From Colwellia sp. MB02u-6 (GTDB lineage Bacteria > Pseudomonadota > Gammaproteobacteria > Enterobacterales > Alteromonadaceae): DNA of 64,000 nt. The position numbers and the translations under genes are program-made. The notes under the pieces are model-generated. The model ran no database searches. It saw only the letters and a program-made list of their open reading frames with translations, and was not told where the DNA came from. Of the stretch, positions 33,519 to 42,604 are shown in pieces. How positions within the stretch are numbered: position 1 is the first letter of the stretch; every line of letters begins with the position of its first letter. The DNA lies in contig NZ_JACGVG010000036.1 in assembly GCF_014077095.1 (NCBI RefSeq), positions 310,001 to 374,000 of the forward strand. The letters are read 5' to 3'.

Positions 33519-36500
33519 TTATTTTTGGCGTCTTCTTAAGAAAGCCAAAGGCAATAACAATAGGCCTAACCAGCCCATAGCGCCACCACCACTACTTTTA
33601 CGTGAAACAGGCACTGTAGGTATTGCTTCATTAATCACATTAACCGTTTGTGATACAGAAACTGAATCAGTTCCATCATTCACTGTGACTGTGAATGTTA
33701 AGCTTGCGTTGCTGTCAATTGATGGAGGCGTAAATGACATCACACTTTGGTCGGTATCAGTAAGAGTGGCAGCTGGACCAGACGTTTGTTGCCAGTTGTA
33801 TGACAAGGCATCGCCATTTCTGTCAGAGGCGACAGCAGTAAGCGAGCTAGTTGCTGATTCAGTTATGCTGCTGGTACCGGTGACACTGACGATTGGAAGT
33901 ACATTGTCACAAATAGCAATGTTTCCTGCTACCACTTTAGAGAAAACGGGCGAAGCAATATTGCTAATAGTCACTTGGTCAATTACCCAACCAAAGTCAG
34001 CTACAGAACCATCCGAAGCGATCCTGAAACGAAGCCTTGCCGTGTTACCATTAAGGGCGGTCCCAAAGTTAACTTTTTCCATATTACCGGCAGAAGTAGC
34101 AAGATCACCATTGATGCCAGTAAATGTGCCTCTGGTACTACCTAATGCTTGAGCAGGATTGGGTTGTAGTGTTGCAGTATAACCGACATCAAATGTTCCC
34201 CCTACCGAGGTGACATCTACCCATTCACCGCCGTTAAGACTGATCTCAATTACGCCACCATCCCACGTTTCTTCTAACCAATAGAAATGCCAGAAACTCA
34301 TTTCGAAGTTACCGCCATACCCTATCTCAAAAGTATCGGTCTCATAAGCGGCATCTGATTCAAAGTCATTGTTGTTTAAAAACATGGCTTGTGTGCCTAA
34401 GTCAACGCCAGGATTCAACGAAGCAAAGAAACCTATATTGTCACTGTTATCTATGCTTCTGGTACCTGCGGCGAATTCACCACCACGCAAGATGTTTTCT
34501 TTCCAGTTATCAAGTAAAGCGATAGACTCCATATCATCAGTGCTTTTTTGACTCACTGGCGGCAGCTTTTCAAAGGCCAGATTAACCAGAGCTGTTAGAG
34601 ATAAATCTGTTGCTTCTTGAATATCATCACCTTCCACTGCTTCTAGAAAGCTAACCTTTAATTCCAACGTATCTGCAGTTTCGGCATTATTTAGAGTGAT
34701 CATAATAGGGACACTGATGGCACTTTCAAATGGACTAACATCGGCAAACGTAACCATACCATCATTTTCTAGGGTTACATCATGATCGCTAACCACTTCA
34801 ATTTTAGCGGTTACGCCTGCAAGAAGTTCGCTACCGGCATTATTAATGGTGACACTTACTGTACCTGTTTCGCCTTGATCTAATACACCGTCATCTGAGC
34901 AGTAACCTAAAGTATTGCCGCTAAATGTGGGGTTCAAACTAAAGCTACTAGCATTATAAGTAGCGAGTTGAGTTTCAAATGACTCAATCACACCTACATT
35001 ATCTCTGCTGAATCTATCCGGTGAGACGGCTCCTAAACCTAATCCACGTTTGGCAAAAGCCGCCAGGGCTAGGGTGAAATCATCAGAGTCGGTGGCTAAT
35101 ATATTGGCTAGTATGGCGTCTCTGGCTTCAGTAAAGGTCGGTGAGATTGGCGTCATTTTATATCCAGCAACCAGGTAATTAGCCATTTTATCTTGGGCAA
35201 TGGTAAAACCATGCGTATTGATTAAAGACACATACACTTCCCACAAACTGGCGGCCCAAATTTCCCCTGCTGCATGTGGTGAACCACCATTGGTTGCAGC
35301 TAAGCCAGGAGGCGTTGAACCACTTTCAATATATTGGAAGGTTAATGGATTAACTGCCATGTCGGTAGAATAAGGTGCTCTACGAATACCGGTGTCGAAG
35401 TTTTCTACATAGGTACCGGTTGGGTATGATAGGCCAAATTCTTGGTTGTCAGGGATCGCTAAATCGGACTCTAAGGCTAAGAACATTAGAGAGTGGAAGT
35501 CTCCCCAACCTTCTCCCATGTTACGTCCCTGGAAATTGTTGAGTCCATTAGCGTTACCTATAAGACGGTTCGAAATGTAATGGCCCCATTCGTGGGCTAC
35601 GATGCCATTATCAAAGCTTGAGTCTTTTAATGGAAAGTTACTGAACATCTCCACTGTGACAGCCGTACCATTATCAATTAGGTCATATATGGCATTACCT
35701 TCGGCAAAGTTAAGACCGATGCTGGGGATAGTGACAGCAGCATCTGCGCCGCCCATAGGAGCGGGAGTTCCATCATCATTGTTATTAACAATGATCGCGG
35801 CTACAGCTCCGGCATTTTGTGCGTTAAATACTTTACCGGTAAAGTTACAGGCACCACGGTCAATTATGGCTATTTTTCCAGCTAAGTCAGGACCGTTTAT
35901 AGTAGATTCACAACCATCATTGATTGGCGCAGTATCATCTGCCAAACGTATAACATTGCCTATTATATCACTATACTGTTGGGCACCAAAAGCGGCGAGT
36001 TGAGTTGACTCTAAAAGTCCGATGCTTGCATCAGAGGTCACTGTCCCTCCAAAATCCACCCCAAGGGTTGCGTCTTTACTGTTCCACAAAAACTGCTGCA
36101 TCCTAGGGCTACCACCGTCTGCAGGGGTACTCATGTTAGCATTATTCAATCCCGAATAATCCTGTGCTTGGACTTCTAGAGGATCGCCTTCTACCCCCCC
36201 ACGACCAGAGTTTGATAACTGGGCGTTGCCCGCCGCTTCATCAAAACCATAATCATAAAAGAAATCATGCATGAAGTTGGTCATGTAAAACAGGTTAACT
36301 ATCGCTGATTTTCTGTTGGCAAAACTATTATCTCTTTCGCCTGAACGAAATTCATAGTCAAACGTCTGACTAGCCGTCACCTCTGCGGTAAAATCACCAT
36401 TGGTAAAACCTTGGGGGGGAATGACATCGGCATAGGCAAAAACGTTATTACCTGAAGTGATTACGGCATCTTCAGTTAGCCAAGGATCTTGAGTACTGAT

Positions 36501-37523
36501 TTTACTAAACTGAGAAATCGTTACCAATGGCATATCGACGATAGTCGTGGTATCTGGGCCAACAGTCAGTTTAGGGATAACATCACCGTGCGGGCCTTCC
36601 ATTGGGTAGCCGTCTTGGTTAGCGAATACCCGGTAAGTGAACTCGTTATCGTTTGCGCTAAGAGTGTGTTTAAACAATACCTTGTTAGTCTTAGAGTCTA
36701 TGACATAACTGAATAACTCACTGTCTGTACTATTTTTGTTAGCAAGGTCTATCTCAACATAATATGCACTTCTTAATCCATCGTTGGCGTCAAATATAAC
36801 CTTCTTCGCTCTCGGCTGTCCGACTATTATTTTGTTACCTCTCAGGTTTGAAATGTCAAACACTTGATATTTGCCAGCGGCTTCCACTTCGGTTAGTGCG
36901 ACATCTGTACTGTTTTTAGTCAGAGTGTTGATAGCCGTTTTTATGGCTTGCTCAGCATTTCCTAAGTTAGCAAACAGACTCAGGTCATGGCTGTTGGCTT
37001 TGTTTTTTGAGAAGTAGCCTGATGATGCAACTAAGTTAAGCTCTCTGTCTAGCATCACGTTCACTTCACGGTTGAATACTTCAATACCGTTTATTTTTTG
37101 TCTATATTTTGCAACTATTGCGCCTTTCTTGATATCATGCAAATTGACCATTTCAGCTGTTTCAAAAGCCCCTTTTACATTACTTACGCCGGTTAATGCC
37201 GTCATATAATGTGCGGCACTAAAGGCCACATGCTGCTCTTTAGCTATACCTGTCAGATTAGGCGTAGGTGTGTTTTTATTTGCCCATAAGAAAGTCGCTT
37301 TACCTAAGTTTTTATCGAAATGACTGCGCATTCCAGATTGGCTAGGTGCTTTGGCTAGTGCCTGTTGTTTACCAAAATCAAAACTGCTAAAGGCTGCAAC
37401 ACTAGATGTGTTATTTTGATTCAGCATATTTGACATTAATTTAACTTCTGTGGCATCTGCAGCAGTGGCTGCTAAAATAAGCCCAATAGAAGCAGATATA
37501 AGTGTAGGTTTAAAATAATTCAT
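33519..37523 (-). CDS. Secreted M36 (fungalysin) metalloprotease with PA domain and GlyGly-CTERM tail
   Basis: A 1334-residue exoprotease. A signal peptide (1-25) is followed by a fungalysin/thermolysin propeptide region (to ~300). A PA domain is inserted at about 510-625 (CESTINGPDLAGKIAIIDRG), and the zinc motif is His644-Glu-Trp-Gly-His648. Beta-sandwich regions follow, then a PKD/Ig-like domain near 1210-1295. The protein ends with SSGGGAMGWLGLLLLPL plus an arginine-rich tip, a GlyGly-CTERM sorting signal recognised by rhombosortase in Vibrio and Shewanella. It should degrade extracellular protein after export by a type II system. Own terminator; no partner genes. Confidence 0.93.
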   Translation of the reverse strand: MNYFKPTLISASIGLILAATAADATEVKLMSNMLNQNNTSSVAAFSSFDFGKQQALAKAPSQSGMRSHFDKNLGKATFLWANKNTPTPNLTGIAKEQHVAFSAAHYMTALTGVSNVKGAFETAEMVNLHDIKKGAIVAKYRQKINGIEVFNREVNVMLDRELNLVASSGYFSKNKANSHDLSLFANLGNAEQAIKTAINTLTKNSTDVALTEVEAAGKYQVFDISNLRGNKIIVGQPRAKKVIFDANDGLRSAYYVEIDLANKNSTDSELFSYVIDSKTNKVLFKHTLSANDNEFTYRVFANQDGYPMEGPHGDVIPKLTVGPDTTTIVDMPLVTISQFSKISTQDPWLTEDAVITSGNNVFAYADVIPPQGFTNGDFTAEVTASQTFDYEFRSGERDNSFANRKSAIVNLFYMTNFMHDFFYDYGFDEAAGNAQLSNSGRGGVEGDPLEVQAQDYSGLNNANMSTPADGGSPRMQQFLWNSKDATLGVDFGGTVTSDASIGLLESTQLAAFGAQQYSDIIGNVIRLADDTAPINDGCESTINGPDLAGKIAIIDRGACNFTGKVFNAQNAGAVAAIIVNNNDDGTPAPMGGADAAVTIPSIGLNFAEGNAIYDLIDNGTAVTVEMFSNFPLKDSSFDNGIVAHEWGHYISNRLIGNANGLNNFQGRNMGEGWGDFHSLMFLALESDLAIPDNQEFGLSYPTGTYVENFDTGIRRAPYSTDMAVNPLTFQYIESGSTPPGLAATNGGSPHAAGEIWAASLWEVYVSLINTHGFTIAQDKMANYLVAGYKMTPISPTFTEARDAILANILATDSDDFTLALAAFAKRGLGLGAVSPDRFSRDNVGVIESFETQLATYNASSFSLNPTFSGNTLGYCSDDGVLDQGETGTVSVTINNAGSELLAGVTAKIEVVSDHDVTLENDGMVTFADVSPFESAISVPIMITLNNAETADTLELKVSFLEAVEGDDIQEATDLSLTALVNLAFEKLPPVSQKSTDDMESIALLDNWKENILRGGEFAAGTRSIDNSDNIGFFASLNPGVDLGTQAMFLNNNDFESDAAYETDTFEIGYGGNFEMSFWHFYWLEETWDGGVIEISLNGGEWVDVTSVGGTFDVGYTATLQPNPAQALGSTRGTFTGINGDLATSAGNMEKVNFGTALNGNTARLRFRIASDGSVADFGWVIDQVTISNIASPVFSKVVAGNIAICDNVLPIVSVTGTSSITESATSSLTAVASDRNGDALSYNWQQTSGPAATLTDTDQSVMSFTPPSIDSNASLTFTVTVNDGTDSVSVSQTVNVINEAIPTVPVSRKSSGGGAMGWLGLLLLPLAFLRRRQK

Positions 37524-37900
37524 AATTTTCCTTTTTTATTTTTTATTTTTTATAAATTTTAACTAGCTATAGTTTTTATACTCAAACCTAACTCAAAAAG
37601 CAATAGATCAATGCACTAAGTTTAATACGGCGATTAACGTTTAGTGGGAAGAATTTGTCGGGCTTACGTTGCTGTGATGAATTTATTTGCACAGAAACTA
37701 GTGGGTTAGGAATGTCATATTCACCAGAGGCTGTCGTTCATTTATTGAGGCTAAAAGTGCTGTTGTTAAATGCATTGTTGAATATTACAGCCCGGCTAGT
37801 CCCCCTCAGCTATAACGGGGAACTAACACCAAAGGAGTCAGATAAAAGATAATAGTTTAAATATAAGTCTGTGCCCAAAATTAGTTGACCAATACAGTTA
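37524..37900. other. Non-coding gap upstream of the M36 protease
   Basis: About 380 bp that should contain the protease promoter. A 65-codon plus-strand frame at 37655 has no ribosome site and unlikely composition. Nothing else is recognised. Confidence 0.4.
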
Positions 37901-37908
37901 GAGTGTAA

Positions 37909-38395
37909 GTAAGCGCGTAATTAGCCCCACATACCAATCTTAACCGAGCTTAATCATAATTATCTCAGTAAACTAACATGAGGTAATTATGGATATTCAA
38001 CACAAAAATAAGCACTGGCAAAACGTCTTCGAGCAGCAAAAAAGTAGCGGCTTAAGTATTATTGGTTTTTGTCGAGAAAACAAAATAAGCGGTTCAACCT
38101 TCTAAGGTTGGCGAAAACGACTCGCTAGCCAAACTACGCAAACGCAAACTCAACAAATCATTCCTTTCGTTATTAATTAGCCATCTTTTGTATAATCATC
38201 CATGATAAAACTACCATGCCAAAGGGTTACCAAGTAGATTTTGATACTATGTTAGCGCAATTGTTGAAGCTACTTTGATGCATCTTCCCCAACGAATGTA
38301 TCTAGTCACTGGCTTTACCGATATGAGAAAGTCTATTAATGGCTTGAGTATTATCAATAACGTAAAAAAGGAAACTCACATCAGACTGCGCTAAC
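37909..38395 (+). mobile_element. IS66-family remnant (tnpA and truncated tnpB)
   Basis: The left end has GTAAGCGCG, the IS66-type terminal sequence. From 37989 a tnpA-like frame reads MDIQHKNKHWQNVFEQQKSS, then SIIGFCRENKISGSTF followed by a stop codon and GWRKRL. A tail VDFDTMLAQLLKLL overlaps an ATG at 38278 that starts a tnpB fragment (HLPQRMYLVTGFTDMRKSING). The rest of the element is missing: tnpB breaks off near 38355, just before the MshQ-like stop at 38399. Transposition by this copy is impossible. Confidence 0.85.
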
Positions 38396-38398
38396 AAG

Positions 38399-41300
38399 CT
38401 AATCAAAGACTTCTCCTTGATAAGTAATTCTGTCATTACCACGAAACAAACCAAATGTGGCCGTAGCAGTAGGGTTTGCATCAAATGATTTGGTATCAAC
38501 GCCATTCCAGTTCCAGTCATACTTAAGCCATGAATAAATATCATACTCAATATTTATTGTGCCCTGATGACCTGCGCCTGGAGCCGTTAAAGTTATGGCT
38601 CGGGTTTCACCTTTCTCAAGTTGTCCTGTGGCGGTATTCACACTGGCTAAATTTTTATCTAATGTACCTGAATTAAGTATGATATTGCTCGCATTATAAA
38701 GTGTACAGCTGTCTTGTTCATTGACCACATAACGTCCACTGGCATTTAAATACTCTGTCGATAATTTTTGAGGAAAATTGGCAGTTTCGGGGCCAAAGCT
38801 ATTTTCGATTAAAGCACGACCAAAGCGAAGGTTAACACTAGTTGTACTGGTAATATCTTCGGGATTAGTAATGCCAATACCATCACCATCAACAAAGTTA
38901 TCTTGATCAATTAAAAAATCAATATCATTGTCTTGTGCAATAACCTCTGAATTTTCATTACGTGGATAAAAAAAGTTATCTCCACCGTTTAGCTCATAAT
39001 GCAATATCCCTGCTTCTAGTGGTAAACCAAAGCTAAAGGTGCCAGCGAATAGGTTGGCGGTTAAAGGCAGAAAATTAGTGTCTTTACCTAAAATAGTAGT
39101 GTCTGTTGTAGGTCGTATAATAAAATTAGCCGCAGGAGTAAATTTGTTATAACCCGGTTCTGTATAATTTTGTACTGTGACACCTTGAACATTTTTTGCC
39201 GTTAGTTCAACAACAGGATTAGCAAGATAAGATATTGCCCCTTTTGCACTATCACTCACCATAACTTGTCCCGTATAGGCAAAAGTCGTATTTTGATTAC
39301 AAACGGCAAAAAGGGCTCCTTGTTCTACCACCGTTTGTTCAAAATAATCAGGGGTAAAACGTCCTATATTAAGACTGTCGGTGGTAATGATATTACCTGA
39401 GAAGCCATAGTCGAAATCTTGCAGGTCGAGCGTTAATAAGCCCACTTCAGCATAAGAGGCACTGTGAGTAGAAGACACTCCTAAATTGAAAGAACTTAAC
39501 GTAACGCTTTGATAATTCGGCGTAAGACTACTTGATATTATGCCATTACCATAGTTAAACGTACCATTAACGCCACCTGCCGTTGGACCTGTTCTCGCTA
39601 ACAATAATTGAATATCATTAGGAATATAATTAGCCGTAATGTTGGCTGGTGAAGTGCCAAGAGCGTTATAGGCTGTTACGGTAAAATCAAATAGTTGTCC
39701 CGCTTTATGTTTTATAGCTGAGCTACTCGAATTGCCAATGATAGCGCTGCCACTAGCTGTTGCAGTAACAACTAATTTTTCAGGGCTCACCCAAAAATCA
39801 TTACTCTCGCCAACTAGGCTAACACTACCCACATTGTATTTAGCATACAAACGAATTTTTCCAGCGTCTAAATACACTGGCATTGGGATGGTTGCTTTAC
39901 TCTTAGCACCAAAATCAAGTGTTATGATTGGAGTATAAGTGGGATATTTATCAATACTTGTACCTGAAGTGCCATTGACTTTAAAATTTAAGCCCGTTGT
40001 TACGCTAGGTGCAATATTTTGTTGTGACAATTCAATATCGATATTACCCCTGAACAAGCCGGTACAAACCCCGTTCACGTTCTCTACTGCTTGCAGTTTT
40101 ATTATATCTGCAAAGTTATTGCCACTTGTTTGATTGCCGATAGACGTTGTTTCAGCAGCGCCATATAAAAACCTGAAGCCTGCATCGGTAAATATCAGTT
40201 CACAACTGGTTGAGTCGCCATTTTTACATTCATACGTTTGATCTATACTTAACGTTGCTGTGCCTTTATTAATATAAGAAAAGTTAGCAACAGTACTGCC
40301 TCCAACAACAGTTACCGTTTGATCAAGTATCCCATTAATGGATAACTTCACGTCAATAGCATCAGCGTATAAAGTAGAGCACGTTGTATCCGCACAAACC
40401 TTGACCGTAAAGTTCTCGGAAGCGCAAGTCAAACCTTGGCCATCATGCTCAATTTGAAAGTGATTGAACGCAGGTGCTGCTACCGAGCAACTGGCTGACA
40501 CCGGCACGACCAGTGTGGTGTCGTTAGTTACACTGTTGGTTATGGTGACTACCCCTGCACCCGATGCAGCCACACTGCCACCCACTCGTGAGTCTGTTAA
40601 AGTGATAGCGCCTGCTATGGTGGATATATTACCTCCAATAAGATTATTCGTTGACGTCACAACACCTGCGCCTGTAACGATTATATTGCCTGCAACCGTG
40701 CTTTGACTACCGACAGTAATGGCCCCTGGAACGCTTCTGATATCACCGCCTATTTGTACATTGGTTGTTATTGTGACAACACCGGCGCCGGTGGTGATGA
40801 CGCTGCCACAAATCGAACTTCGATCCCCAACAGTGATGCCACCTGCGATAGTTTCAATATCACCGCCAACCGAAACATTTGTCAAAAGAGTGACAACACC
40901 TGCTTCGGTGGTAATACTGCCACCAACAATCGAACTTCCATCCCCAACAGTGATGCCACCTGCGATAGTTTCAATACCACCGCCAACTGAAACATTTGTC
41001 AAAAGAGTGACAACACCTGCTTCGGTGGTAATATCGCCACCGATAATAGAACTTCCACCAACAGTGACACCACCTGCAATAGTTTCAATACCACCACCCA
41101 CTGAAACACCGGGCGAAAGAGTGACAACACCTGCTTCGGTGGTAATATCGCCACTGATAATAGAACTTCCACCAACAGTGACGCCACCTGCAATAGTGTC
41201 AATACCACCACCCACTGAAACACTGGGCGAAAGAGTGACAACACCTGCTTCGGTGGTAATATCGCCACCGACAACACTCGAATCGGCGACATTAACTGCA

Positions 41301-41890
41301 CCGAGATCTGTGTGAATAAAACCACCCACAGTGCTGGTTGCACCTAGGGTAACAACGCCAGTAGTAGTGCTGGCTGTGATATTGCCGCCAATAGAACTTC
41401 TCGCGCCCAAATTAATGGCGGCAGTGCCAGTCACATTTGCATTTAAAATAGTATCGGCACCTAGTGTCAGCACCCCATTAGTGACAATATTTAAGTCCGA
41501 GGTGGTGCCTTGAGCATTAATCAAATTACCCGCGACCGTTGTGAATGCACCAGTGAAAGTAACGGTGACAGGTGTTGTTAGCAATCCTACTGTGATGGTG
41601 TCTCCATCGGCAAGCGTGAGCGCACCGCAAGTATAGGAAGTTGTGCTTGGTAGATCATCACGACTACAGCCGGCAGGCAATTTACCAGCTGGCAATTGAC
41701 CCGCTAGGGGGAATTCGTACTCTGTCGCCGCTTGCGCTGGCACTCCAGTCAGTAATATCGACAGCAGCGCAACAAAACGTAACAGCCCACAACAGGTAAC
41801 AGTGGCATTTGAAATAATGTCATAGCGGTGTATGGTTTTACTTTTTTGCATTGTTAATACCGGTTGTAAAAGTGGATTAATTGTTTTCAA
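38399..41890 (-). CDS. MshQ-like (DUF6701) surface protein with tandem-repeat beta-solenoid region
   Basis: A 1163-residue exported protein. A TTG at 41890 or the ATG at 41851 starts it; the second gives a signal-like segment ending PAQA. Residues ~80-450 are glycine/valine/threonine-rich repeats of about 38 residues (VGGSSIIGGDITTEAGVVTL, then a similar block), likely a beta-solenoid. The C-terminal ~650 residues match DUF6701/MshQ, a protein at the end of MSHA pilus operons (LRFGRALIENSFGPE, then YLNASGRYVVNEQDSC, and FGLFRGNDRITYQGE at the end). No other msh genes are here, so it is an orphan. Adhesion is the family-based guess. Confidence 0.8.
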   Translation of the reverse strand: MKTINPLLQPVLTMQKSKTIHRYDIISNATVTCCGLLRFVALLSILLTGVPAQAATEYEFPLAGQLPAGKLPAGCSRDDLPSTTSYTCGALTLADGDTITVGLLTTPVTVTFTGAFTTVAGNLINAQGTTSDLNIVTNGVLTLGADTILNANVTGTAAINLGARSSIGGNITASTTTGVVTLGATSTVGGFIHTDLGAVNVADSSVVGGDITTEAGVVTLSPSVSVGGGIDTIAGGVTVGGSSIISGDITTEAGVVTLSPGVSVGGGIETIAGGVTVGGSSIIGGDITTEAGVVTLLTNVSVGGGIETIAGGITVGDGSSIVGGSITTEAGVVTLLTNVSVGGDIETIAGGITVGDRSSICGSVITTGAGVVTITTNVQIGGDIRSVPGAITVGSQSTVAGNIIVTGAGVVTSTNNLIGGNISTIAGAITLTDSRVGGSVAASGAGVVTITNSVTNDTTLVVPVSASCSVAAPAFNHFQIEHDGQGLTCASENFTVKVCADTTCSTLYADAIDVKLSINGILDQTVTVVGGSTVANFSYINKGTATLSIDQTYECKNGDSTSCELIFTDAGFRFLYGAAETTSIGNQTSGNNFADIIKLQAVENVNGVCTGLFRGNIDIELSQQNIAPSVTTGLNFKVNGTSGTSIDKYPTYTPIITLDFGAKSKATIPMPVYLDAGKIRLYAKYNVGSVSLVGESNDFWVSPEKLVVTATASGSAIIGNSSSSAIKHKAGQLFDFTVTAYNALGTSPANITANYIPNDIQLLLARTGPTAGGVNGTFNYGNGIISSSLTPNYQSVTLSSFNLGVSSTHSASYAEVGLLTLDLQDFDYGFSGNIITTDSLNIGRFTPDYFEQTVVEQGALFAVCNQNTTFAYTGQVMVSDSAKGAISYLANPVVELTAKNVQGVTVQNYTEPGYNKFTPAANFIIRPTTDTTILGKDTNFLPLTANLFAGTFSFGLPLEAGILHYELNGGDNFFYPRNENSEVIAQDNDIDFLIDQDNFVDGDGIGITNPEDITSTTSVNLRFGRALIENSFGPETANFPQKLSTEYLNASGRYVVNEQDSCTLYNASNIILNSGTLDKNLASVNTATGQLEKGETRAITLTAPGAGHQGTINIEYDIYSWLKYDWNWNGVDTKSFDANPTATATFGLFRGNDRITYQGEVFD
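40790..41290 (-). repeat. 114/117-bp coding tandem repeat in the MshQ-like gene
   Basis: The word TTCGGTGGTAATA recurs at 40904, 41021, 41135 and 41249, giving periods of 117, 114 and 114 bp (39, 38 and 38 codons). Adjacent units are near identical at the DNA level, while diverged copies flank them. Unequal crossing-over or slippage could change copy number in frame. Confidence 0.85.
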
Positions 41891-42530
41891 TGTTTAGTAA
41901 TATTTCCTGCTTAAAAATAGGTAAAACTACAATATTTAGTATCGGTATTACAAAGGATTTTAATCGTTGATTATATTATCATTACAATTCCAAATATACT
42001 CTTAAAATTCAAATGTTAGGGCAAGATCATGAACTTTTATCTTTTGCAAAAAGTATGATCAAATAGACCCACATATTTCAGTCACCAATACGCTGAAATG
42101 GTCAAATAAACTTGGAGACTTCTTTAGGTATTTCTCTAAATTTTATCTAATAAGAAGGAAAAAAATAACAAGCGACTATCGCTAGTCGAATGTACGCAAC
42201 TGGCGAAAATGTAACTTTCATATTTTATGTCACCCTAAAAAAATAACCTGACAGATCAAATTAAGACTTATTAATATAAGGCTGTTGATTAATTAATTTC
42301 TTATATGTATGACCTTTTGTTCAGCTTCAAGTTGTTTAACTAACTTTGCTGAGTCGCATTACAAGCATCATTTTTCTATTTAAAGCTGCATAATAATTTT
42401 CTATAACTCATGGCGTTCAGTTTTATAACGTTGACATTAAATTTTTGTTAATAGTGAGCGTTATTTTTAAGCTGCCATTCATTAACCAGTATAAATAAAT
42501 CCAAGATATTGCATACTACTTCATCAGCTA
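41891..42530. other. Non-coding gap upstream of the MshQ-like gene
   Basis: About 640 bp with no protein-like frame. A small hairpin CGACTA / TAGTCG lies at 42174-42189. The promoter of the MshQ-like gene is presumably at the left end. Nothing else recognised. Confidence 0.4.
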
Positions 42531-42535
42531 ACCTT

Positions 42536-42567
42536 AAAAAAAACGATGGTTTTGCCATCGCTTTTTT
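42536..42567 (-). terminator. Terminator after the broken TonB receptor gene
   Basis: CGATGG (42544-42549) pairs with CCATCG (42555-42560), extended by flanking A and T runs. On the minus strand eight T follow the stem. Confidence 0.8.
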
Positions 42568-42604
42568 AAGATAATCCAAGTCATTAACCTAGGCTTTGAG
42601 TTAA

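Noticed and set aside
33685-34152. 155-codon frame opposite the M36 protease
   Set aside because: Antisense to a well-supported protein, with no start signal.
33240-37700. Similar words TTTGTC(C/G)G near both ends of the M36 gene, considered as repeats flanking a transferred gene
   Set aside because: The similarity is limited to a few bases and could easily be chance.
37655-37852. 65-codon frame upstream of the IS66 remnant
   Set aside because: No ribosome site, unlikely composition and no known relative.
40790-41290. Tandem repeat considered as a CRISPR array
   Set aside because: The period is 114-117 bp and in frame, without unique spacers between short repeats; it encodes protein repeats.
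40719-41315. 198-codon plus-strand frame, proline- and threonine-rich and repetitive
   Set aside because: It is antisense to the tandem repeats of the MshQ-like gene; its repeats are only the mirror of that gene.
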